This document shows positions 1 through 6,785 of a stretch of DNA of 64,000 nucleotides, piece after piece; positions within the stretch are counted from its first letter, which is position 1; every line of letters begins with the position of its first letter. The DNA is from UMGS1908 sp045655005. GTDB lineage: Bacteria > Bacillota > Clostridia > Christensenellales > UBA1242. The position numbers and the translations under genes were made by a program. The notes below the pieces were generated by a model. That model saw only the letters and a list, made by a program, of their open reading frames with translations, was not told where the DNA came from and made no database searches. Where the stretch lies: the NCBI GenBank assembly GCA_045655005.1, contig JAZOOJ010000007.1, positions 1 to 64,000 on the forward strand, read 5' to 3'.

Positions 1-3
1 GGA

Positions 4-45
4 CAACTCCTTGGCTCACAGAACGACATGGCTACGATCCGACTT
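4..45 (-). other. Residual MGI/DNBSEQ sequencing adapter (not genomic)
   Basis: Read on the minus strand, this 42-base stretch begins AAGTCGGATCGTAGCCATG and ends CCAAGGAGTTG. As I remember the published read-2 adapter of MGI/BGI DNBSEQ libraries, it matches over the full length. The 23S rRNA sequence to its right is normal up to about position 46 and then switches abruptly to this sequence, where 23S should continue with GGGAGTGAAATAG-like sequence. Bases 1-3 probably belong to the same read-through. The stretch should be trimmed and not interpreted biologically. Confidence 0.93.
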
Positions 46-578
<533 letters not shown>

Positions 579-830
579 ATTGTTTAATCATATATACGTT
601 TGCGGTATGCTTACTCAATTCTTTCGAATTGAATCAAATTTTGTTTAACTTTGCCTTATGCATTTTTTGTTCTTGTTAATATTTGACTCAGCGTAAATTT
701 AAATATACATTAAAACGGTTATCGTTTAAAAATTGTAATTCGCGTATTACACCAATTATAAAATATTTGTCTGATTCTCTATAAATCTATGCAGTTGTCA
801 ATGTTCATCAAACTGTCTTCCCTTTTGAAA

Positions 831-883
831 TAAAAAAGCAAGTCGCCTTATGATTATCATTCTAATCATCAATTCAACTCGCC
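831..883 (-). terminator. Terminator-like hairpin inside the 23S leader
   Basis: On the minus strand GCGAGTTG pairs with CGACTTGC (two G-U pairs), enclosing an inner stem ATGATT/AATCAT, and is followed by TTTTTT. This is the form of an intrinsic terminator. It sits between the strong promoter at 963-991 and the 23S gene, so it would either attenuate rRNA transcription or end a short RNA of about 125 nt. Confidence 0.5.
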
Positions 884-962
884 AGAGGTATTTCAACTAT
901 ATTCAAAACAAATACGTGGTTAACAGTTATTAAGTTGTCGTTCACATCAGCGAACAAATACA

Positions 963-991
963 AGTTTATCACATTCAATTCAACTTGTCAA
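963..991 (-). promoter_or_regulatory. Sigma-A-type promoter reading toward 23S rRNA
   Basis: On the minus strand, TTGACA (991-986), a 17-base spacer and TAAACT (968-963) form a near-consensus promoter. It lies directly downstream of long A/T tracts (about 995-1025) that could act as an UP-like element. Transcription would start near 956, giving a leader of roughly 375 nt before 23S. Confidence 0.6.
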
Positions 992-1147
992 CACTTTTTT
1001 AAAAATTTTTTAAAAATTTTTTCAAGTTGTATTTTTGTGAACTTTCATTAGTGATTGCTCACCTGAAAGCGTTATAGTTATAACATACATTTTTAATAAA
1101 TGCAAGAGGTTTTTTAAAAAAAATTAAAAAATTTTAAAATTTTTAAG

Positions 1148-1176
1148 TTGGCTTATTAAGTATGTTTTGTTATAAT
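1148..1176 (+). promoter_or_regulatory. Promoter of the 287-aa hypothetical gene
   Basis: TTGGCT (1148-1153), a 17-base spacer and TATAAT (1171-1176) form a sigma-A-like promoter about 70 bp upstream of the ATG. Several further TATAAT-like strings follow in the AT-rich leader, so the exact start of transcription is uncertain. Confidence 0.5.
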
Positions 1177-1247
1177 ATATAAAAGTATAATTTAATTATA
1201 TATTATTATATATAATATTATTCATTATATAAAGGAGCCCGATAATA

Positions 1248-2111
1248 ATGTCTAGCCAAAATGGAATTGCATTAGAGAATAAAAAAAGTGCATCTATTAA
1301 GAAATTGCATTTCTTTATTTTGTGTAATAATATTCTAGATTCTTGCGTAAAAATGTATATTAAAGAAACTCACAATGTATATATTCCTTATGATTTCATA
1401 ACATTTTATTTCAATGAATGCCAAAAACAAGTTATCACCGATGAATACTTATACGCATTTTTCTTATGTTTTAATAACAAAATAGTCAACATTGACAACA
1501 TCGTTGAAGTTTATAGCAAATCAAAACTACCAAATCTTAAAAACAAAATAATTCAAAAAGATAGCATACTTAAAGGTTTAAAGGCTGGCAAATATCTTAT
1601 TGCAGATAAGCATTCAACAAAAAAGGATTTACAATACACAATAGACAGCAACGAATTGCTAGGCGCAACTACTCAATTAAAAGTTATTTTAAACGACATA
1701 GATAAAACCAAAAACCTAGTAAAATCAAAATACGCAATATATAAAAAACAAACAAACACTAAAAACATAGGAAAAATCGACGAAAAAGCCGAAGACCAAC
1801 AATTGCTTAAACATAAGCCATTGAACTCAAACAAAAAAGCAATTACTCCCCCATCGCAAGGAAAGGTCGAACGAGTATCAAAATTAATAATTCCAAAAAT
1901 CAGAGTAATTGGAATGTATCCAAAATCGCAATCGTTAAGCCGAGTTGACAGCAGATATTTTGCCTATACTTTCACAACCCCAGCAAACCAAGTTAGACTG
2001 GCAAATATTTATCATCTAAAAAAGGTCGGCCTTAAAAAAGGTTTTGTAGATAAAAGGGATCAAGTCATGAAAAGCGGAACGAAAAAATCAAAATTTGACG
2101 ACTTGTTCTAA
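1248..2111 (+). CDS. Hypothetical lysine-rich protein, 287 aa
   Basis: I do not recognise this protein. The ATG at 1248 is preceded by an AGGAG ribosome site at a normal distance. The N-terminal half (residues about 15-110) is rich in aromatic and hydrophobic residues without a clear transmembrane segment. The middle (about 160-215) is rich in Lys, Gln and Asn and looks disordered. A basic C-terminal part (about 220-287) contains RVIGMYPKS and ends in a Lys-rich tail closed by DDLF. No signal peptide, Walker motif, HTH or metal site is visible. It is the first gene after the divergent rRNA promoter and is followed 59 bp later by a small membrane protein on the same strand, so the two may be co-transcribed. 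Confidence 0.7.
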   Translation: MSSQNGIALENKKSASIKKLHFFILCNNILDSCVKMYIKETHNVYIPYDFITFYFNECQKQVITDEYLYAFFLCFNNKIVNIDNIVEVYSKSKLPNLKNKIIQKDSILKGLKAGKYLIADKHSTKKDLQYTIDSNELLGATTQLKVILNDIDKTKNLVKSKYAIYKKQTNTKNIGKIDEKAEDQQLLKHKPLNSNKKAITPPSQGKVERVSKLIIPKIRVIGMYPKSQSLSRVDSRYFAYTFTTPANQVRLANIYHLKKVGLKKGFVDKRDQVMKSGTKKSKFDDLF

Positions 2112-2170
2112 TTTCGTTTTAAACACAAACAAACATAATAGTTATGCTTATATAACGATCAGGAGAATTT

Positions 2171-2356
2171 ATGACTAAGAAAATAATTATTGGACTTATT
2201 CTATTTCTTATATTAATAGTTTTATCGATTGTACTTTATGGATTGCTAGGTGGCTCATTTCAAAAATTCGCAGACACGACACAAGAAACCTCACTAGTTC
2301 AGGCAATTAAGGATATGTATATGTTTATTTATAAGAGCTTAATGAGAAAGATTTAA
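2171..2356 (+). CDS. Small single-pass membrane protein, 61 aa
   Basis: A good ribosome site (AGGAG, 7-8 bases before the ATG) supports this short gene. Residues about 4-27 form one strongly hydrophobic segment (IIIGLILFLILIVLSIVLYG) preceded by Lys-Lys, so the N-terminus is probably inside. The remaining 30 residues form a short soluble tail ending in basic residues. No family is recognised. It follows the 287-aa hypothetical gene on the same strand and is closed by a strong bidirectional terminator, which makes a two-gene unit likely. Confidence 0.65.
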   Translation: MTKKIIIGLILFLILIVLSIVLYGLLGGSFQKFADTTQETSLVQAIKDMYMFIYKSLMRKI

Positions 2357-2372
2357 TATAATCGGACAAAAT

Positions 2373-2415
2373 AAAAAGAACTTTATTATGATCAATAAAG
2401 TTCTTTTTATTATTT
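2373..2415. terminator. Bidirectional intrinsic terminator
   Basis: AAAAAGAACTTTATT (2373-2387) pairs perfectly with AATAAAGTTCTTTTT (2394-2408) around a 6-base loop. T-runs follow on the plus strand and the A-run gives Ts on the minus strand. It separates the plus-strand pair ending at 2356 from the minus-strand gene ending at 2453. Confidence 0.9.
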
Positions 2416-2452
2416 TTATATTATATATCTCAAAATTTTTACTATTGCAAAA

Positions 2453-2752
2453 TTAATTTTCGTGATAAATAATTTCTTTACCTTTTGATAAAGCATAGTT
2501 AATTTCATTTCTTGTAGAAATTCCAATATATCCACCAATATTCACTACATATATCGCATCGCACATGTCAATTTTCTTCCAGTGGGCGTTCACTATATTT
2601 TCAATTTCTGCATCAGTTATTTCATTGGAATCAACGTCATATACGCATTGAATGACACACCAACCATTCTTCTTTTCCAATTGACTTGCAACTTTTATCA
2701 TTTCATCTGCAAATTTCATACTTCCGCAAATTGTAACTACTTTTATTTCCAT
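2453..2752 (-). CDS. Nucleoside 2-deoxyribosyltransferase-like / DUF4406-like protein, 99 aa
   Basis: The pattern of an N-terminal VVTICGSMKF strand-loop, a central CDAIYVVNIGGYIG segment and a following STRNEINYA helix resembles the small Rossmann-like nucleoside 2-deoxyribosyltransferase superfamily, where the first loop binds the nucleotide and a Glu in the last helix is catalytic. Glu in RNEINYA could be that residue. At 99 aa it is shorter than true transferases (about 150 aa), so the reaction is uncertain and only the fold is suggested. The ATG at 2752 is chosen over an upstream TTG because GGAG lies 7 bases before it. It is downstream of, and probably in one unit with, the 242-aa gene at 2784-3512. 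Confidence 0.6.
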   Translation of the reverse strand: MEIKVVTICGSMKFADEMIKVASQLEKKNGWCVIQCVYDVDSNEITDAEIENIVNAHWKKIDMCDAIYVVNIGGYIGISTRNEINYALSKGKEIIYHEN

Positions 2753-2783
2753 CAATTCACTCCTTAATGAATTTAATTGTTAA

Positions 2784-3512
2784 TCACAATTCATTAAATG
2801 CGTCTATAATCAATCCTAATTCTTTTACATCGTTTTTAAACGGTTTTATTTTGGACAACATATGTTTCAAACCTATCACAAGACCTAAAAGTCCAATATC
2901 TTCAGAATGTGCAATACATAACAAAATTGAAACACACAGAGTATTAATATCTCCACGCAATTTATGTTTTAAAAGTTTTTTGTCTGCTAATCCATTCATA
3001 ATATTTTCTATTACAAATTTAATTCTGTCTAAAAAAGCTTCGTCAAGCATTGGGTTTTGCTGTTCAGGCTCATCTTCAACCTCTACCTCATTTTCAACAA
3101 ATCTTGCTTCGAGCAACTCTTCAATTCCACTTTCGAAATTCTTTATTACAACATCTCCAAAATTCAAATAAGCTTTTTGACTATCATCTCCAAATATTTT
3201 CTTAATAAAATTAAAAATGTCTATATTACCATTGTCCATTTCATTTAGAAGATTAAACGCAAAAGGAACCATTTTCTTTTCACTCAACACCAAGTCAAAC
3301 GACCCCGACCTTAAAACACTTTCGTATTCAGCAGAAAAATTATACCCAACTATTTCTTCGGCTAAAACATTATAAATTTGACCACCTTTTGCGACCGTTT
3401 TCAATATATTACTTATTGATTTTTCAATTAAAATAAGTTTAGAATTTACAAATTCATCACACGCTTTCTGTAGCGAATACAACTCATCTTTTACATTCTT
3501 AGGTATTGCCAT
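2784..3512 (-). CDS. Hypothetical mostly helical protein, 242 aa
   Basis: I do not recognise this protein. The start is firm: AGGAGG lies 8 bases before the ATG. The sequence is predicted mostly alpha-helical, with an acidic stretch at about residues 138-152 (ENEVEVEDEPEQQ) separating an N-terminal part from a C-terminal helical part that contains one hydrophobic segment (LCVSILLCIAHSEDIGLLGL, about 190-210). No signal peptide or catalytic motif is visible. It is read toward the 99-aa deoxyribosyltransferase-like gene with about 31 bp between them. Confidence 0.7.
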   Translation of the reverse strand: MAIPKNVKDELYSLQKACDEFVNSKLILIEKSISNILKTVAKGGQIYNVLAEEIVGYNFSAEYESVLRSGSFDLVLSEKKMVPFAFNLLNEMDNGNIDIFNFIKKIFGDDSQKAYLNFGDVVIKNFESGIEELLEARFVENEVEVEDEPEQQNPMLDEAFLDRIKFVIENIMNGLADKKLLKHKLRGDINTLCVSILLCIAHSEDIGLLGLVIGLKHMLSKIKPFKNDVKELGLIIDAFNEL

Positions 3513-3659
3513 AGAACATTCCTCCTATTATTTTATAATTTTAACATAATTAAAATGAGATTAAAAACAAATATTGCAATTTTTAAAAAAAACTATTCCC
3601 TTTTTAATCATTATTTGTTATAATTGTTAAGTAAAATATTTATAGGCGAGAAAGAGGTT

Positions 3660-4193
3660 ATGATTCAATACGCAACAAATGAAACTACAGGAAAATTAAT
3701 ACTTTTGTATGTTCTTGACAAAATGGAATGTGATTTAACCGAAGATACAATTATTGATATGTGTTATTATCAACAACGCTGGATTTCATATTTCACTTGC
3801 AAAATAGCATTGTCTGAATTAGTAAAATCCACCTATGTTCAAGAAATTAAAAACACAGAAGGAATAATATATTATCGCATTACGCAAGAAGGTCGAAGTT
3901 GCTTGTCTTATTTCTATAATGAGATACCAACAAGCATTCGTGAAAACATTGCAGATTTTGTTAGAGATAATAAACTTATTTTCAAACGTAAACAAGAATA
4001 TTTCTTTGATTCATTCAAAAATAAAGACGGAAGTTATTCGGTAGTATTAAAGATAATCGAACCAAATGCTACAACTCTTGAATTAAAGCTTAACGTTCCA
4101 ACACAAGAAGCAACAAAAGAAATACAAAAAAGCTGGCTTGAAAATGCAAGTAAAGTCTTCGCCTCTATATATGAAATACTACTAAACAATTAA
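3660..4193 (+). CDS. DUF4364 family protein, 177 aa
   Basis: The N-terminus (MIQYATNETTGKLILLYVLDKM), the winged-helix-like middle with ITQEGRSCLSYF and the C-terminal beta-rich part match the DUF4364 family of Clostridia as I know it. The family is assumed to be winged-helix regulatory proteins, but no function is established. The ATG at 3660 is used rather than a TTG at 3624 because AAAGAGG lies just upstream. A possible promoter is TATAAT at 3619-3624 with a weak -35. The gene is followed directly by a TSCPD-domain gene. Confidence 0.8.
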   Translation: MIQYATNETTGKLILLYVLDKMECDLTEDTIIDMCYYQQRWISYFTCKIALSELVKSTYVQEIKNTEGIIYYRITQEGRSCLSYFYNEIPTSIRENIADFVRDNKLIFKRKQEYFFDSFKNKDGSYSVVLKIIEPNATTLELKLNVPTQEATKEIQKSWLENASKVFASIYEILLNN

Positions 4194-4205
4194 GGAGCAA
4201 TGAAA

Positions 4206-4460
4206 ATGTACAGCTACTATCCAAAGGGCGTTTGTTCTCGTCAAATTATTTTAGAAATTGACGACAACCAAACAATTAAAAGTGTTAAATTTATTGGAGG
4301 ATGTTCAGGAAATTTACAAGGGATTTCAAAACTTGTAACTGGAATGCACATCGATGATGTAATTAATAAGGTTAAAGGTATCCAATGCAGAAATGAAACA
4401 TCTTGTCCAGACCAATTATCAAAAGCACTTATCGCTTACAAAGAAAATTTAAATAAATAA
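4206..4460 (+). CDS. TIGR03905 family TSCPD-domain protein, 84 aa
   Basis: The sequence MYSYYPKGVCSRQI, GGCSGN, a central hydrophobic helix and CRNETSCPDQLSKAL is the pattern of the small TIGR03905 proteins. These resemble the C-terminal Cys-rich TSCPD domain of B12-dependent ribonucleotide reductases and have been proposed to bind metal through conserved cysteines. Its role in the cell is not known. The ATG at 4206 gives the usual family start and an 8-base spacing from GGAG; the ATG at 4200 would sit too close to it. It is probably co-transcribed with the DUF4364 gene 12 bp upstream. Confidence 0.88.
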   Translation: MYSYYPKGVCSRQIILEIDDNQTIKSVKFIGGCSGNLQGISKLVTGMHIDDVINKVKGIQCRNETSCPDQLSKALIAYKENLNK

Positions 4461-4512
4461 AAAATCTTACATCTTCCCTTCCGTACTTATGGGTTTGATG
4501 TAAGATTTTTTT
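4461..4512. terminator. Bidirectional intrinsic terminator
   Basis: AAAATCTTACATC (4461-4473) pairs with GATGTAAGATTTT (4497-4509) and is followed by Ts. It ends the DUF4364/TSCPD unit on the plus strand and the valS operon on the minus strand. Confidence 0.9.
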
Positions 4513-6781
4513 ATTCATTTGCAAACATATCATACTGATACAACGCCGTTATTTTATACCATTTCTCAATATATTTTATTACGTTATATGAGAACTTTGT
4601 AAGGTCATCTGGCAACACGACACCAGATTTATAATATTTTAAGGTTTTACCCTCCTCGGTGTTTATATACAAATCAAACACCCCACCGGTTGCCGAGCAT
4701 ATTGCAGGAACACCCAATTCTTGATGGGTGTTTGTTTTCTCATTAAACACTTGGCATTCAACAGGATATCCCAAATAATATGATGGGTTGTATTCTACAC
4801 CAAGCAAATTCATAATTGTAACAGGGATATCAAAAGCACACGTCAACTTTGTTACAAAGTGTCCAACGGAGCCACCAACAATATCATCTGTAATTTTTGT
4901 TGAATAAATCATTGCGGGAACTTTGTATCTGTCTTGACTATCTTGGCCATAATCTTCACCATAGACATTCTCTCTTTCCCAATATATTGGCGATGAATAT
5001 AATTTTTCATCATCGCTAAAATATAATTGCTTATAATGAATATCGAGATTCTCATAATAACTTTGATGATCTGCGAATAATACAAGCATAGTTGAATCAA
5101 ACAAATTATTATCCATTAGATATTTCACAAGCAAAGTGACCATATATTCAGTATCAAGCGCAGATGCTAAATATGTTCTCACCATACTTTCTTGTTCTGC
5201 ACTTAGTCCAACAACGTTTGTTTCACCTTCCTGTGATTGACCAAGAAAGCCAACACTATCTATAAACTCGTAATGTTTTGTAAGCATTGGGTTTTCGGTA
5301 TATTCTCCGTGCGTTGTAACCGTTGTATAAAAACTTAAAAATGATTTATCTTTTGGGATAAATGAGTATTCTTCTTGATTGTTTAGGTAATACTCCATAA
5401 CTTGACTATCAAGAACGATATGTGCAAGCCTATCTCCTTTCAATATTTCATTTGACATACTATCAAGAAACATTGTTTCATCAAAACCAAATTGATTCAT
5501 TAATGAATCTCTACCATAAAAGGTTGAATTATATGAGTGCATATAATTAGTAGTCTCAACCGCCTTACTATTCTTTAACATATTTGGTAAAGAAAAACAA
5601 TAATCAATGTTTGAATATAAGTTTTGAGAACTATACCCCAGTAATCCGCCATGCGTAGTAAAACTTTCATTATAAGGGTAATTGCCAAGAATTGCAGATG
5701 TTTCAGAATAGTCAGTCTTTGACTTGCTATAATAATTTACCAATGTATACCCAAACTCATCAAAAAGCGTTTGGTCTTCAAATAATGTTATATCTTCTTT
5801 TTTTGTATACTTATTTTCTAAGTATTCGTAATCATTTCTACAAAGTGTTGTAAATTTATCATCTTCTTCCTTTACAAATTCATAGAAATTAAAATTTTTA
5901 TAGCCATCTGCACTCGTTCCAAAGTCATACCCCCGAGAAAGTGCATACAGTGTTGGAGTAAGCTCAGGCGATATTGCATACCACTCAAAAGACTCCAACA
6001 TTATCATAATAACATTTTGATTTTCACAAACACCAAAATCCAACAGATCGCTTGGATTATATTCAGATGAATTTATATAAGCATTGAGCTCGGCCTTTGT
6101 GTAATTTACACTGTCATCGATTGTATAAAATTGACGAAAGAACTCTTCGAAGTAAAATCCCCAAGTCCCAAACTTTATAAGTGCTTGTTTATTTGAACTA
6201 AATGTATTATAAAGGGCTTTATCTGAGAAAAAGTATAATTCCTCATCTTCACTATTCTTAATTAAATATTCAGATGTTACAGAATATAAAATCATACTTA
6301 GCGTTAAACCTGCTATTGCGATATTTTTAATTACAAACTTTATTGCTTCGCTATGTTTAAACTTTCTTACATCAATTTTCTTTAGCAACAACAATCCCGT
6401 CAAGAATAATCCCAACAAACCAAGATAAAACACCAAAGGCAATATAGGCAACATATCAAAAGTCAATACCCTTGCAGTTTCTTCAACCAACGACAACAAA
6501 TCAAAAGTAAATATATCGTTCAAAGTTTTATAAATACAAATATTTACGTAACTTAATAGCATTTGTATAAATACCATTATGAAAACAAATATATTTTGAA
6601 ATCTTCCTATTGGCAAACAAAAAATTATAAACGAAAAAAACAAAATTAAAGCTAAGTCAAACAAATAATATTCTGGGAAAAGACCCAGTCCTAAAAACAA
6701 AAACAAATAGGACTCAATCACGAGGCTCGTGATTGTAAAAAGTCCTATTGTTAATGCTTTTCTTAATAAAAATTTTTTCAT
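4511..6781 (-). CDS. LTA synthase family sulfatase-fold membrane protein, 756 aa
   Basis: Five hydrophobic segments fill the first 175 or so residues, followed by an extracellular sulfatase-type domain, the architecture of lipoteichoic acid synthases and related phosphoglycerol transferases. Motifs seen: NVIMIMLES (about 254-262; metal-binding Glu), KSKTDYSETSAILGNYP (about 349-365; its Thr is in the place of the catalytic threonine), TTHGEY, and FADHQSYY (about 565; the metal-binding Asp-His pair). The domain is longer than in LtaS of Staphylococcus (about 650 aa in all), so the polymer made is unknown. It starts 4 bp after valS with no clear ribosome site, suggesting translational coupling and valine T-box control. 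Confidence 0.88.
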   Translation of the reverse strand: MKKFLLRKALTIGLFTITSLVIESYLFLFLGLGLFPEYYLFDLALILFFSFIIFCLPIGRFQNIFVFIMVFIQMLLSYVNICIYKTLNDIFTFDLLSLVEETARVLTFDMLPILPLVFYLGLLGLFLTGLLLLKKIDVRKFKHSEAIKFVIKNIAIAGLTLSMILYSVTSEYLIKNSEDEELYFFSDKALYNTFSSNKQALIKFGTWGFYFEEFFRQFYTIDDSVNYTKAELNAYINSSEYNPSDLLDFGVCENQNVIMIMLESFEWYAISPELTPTLYALSRGYDFGTSADGYKNFNFYEFVKEEDDKFTTLCRNDYEYLENKYTKKEDITLFEDQTLFDEFGYTLVNYYSKSKTDYSETSAILGNYPYNESFTTHGGLLGYSSQNLYSNIDYCFSLPNMLKNSKAVETTNYMHSYNSTFYGRDSLMNQFGFDETMFLDSMSNEILKGDRLAHIVLDSQVMEYYLNNQEEYSFIPKDKSFLSFYTTVTTHGEYTENPMLTKHYEFIDSVGFLGQSQEGETNVVGLSAEQESMVRTYLASALDTEYMVTLLVKYLMDNNLFDSTMLVLFADHQSYYENLDIHYKQLYFSDDEKLYSSPIYWERENVYGEDYGQDSQDRYKVPAMIYSTKITDDIVGGSVGHFVTKLTCAFDIPVTIMNLLGVEYNPSYYLGYPVECQVFNEKTNTHQELGVPAICSATGGVFDLYINTEEGKTLKYYKSGVVLPDDLTKFSYNVIKYIEKWYKITALYQYDMFANE

Positions 6782-6785
6782 TTTG

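Larger units (their letters stand above)
579..1247. other. Intergenic region: 23S leader and promoters; no 16S or tRNA seen
   Basis: This AT-rich region of about 670 bp separates the 23S gene (minus) from the first protein gene (plus). No 16S 3' end, tRNA or 5S could be recognised on either strand, which is unusual directly upstream of a 23S gene. It contains a strong promoter for the 23S strand near 963-991, a terminator-like hairpin at 831-883, a possible second -10 box (TATAAT, minus strand, 755-760) with a poor -35, and a small GAAA-capped hairpin (TCAATTC/GAATTGA on the minus strand) at about 613-630, just before 23S. The plus-strand promoter for the next gene lies at 1148-1176. Confidence 0.6.
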
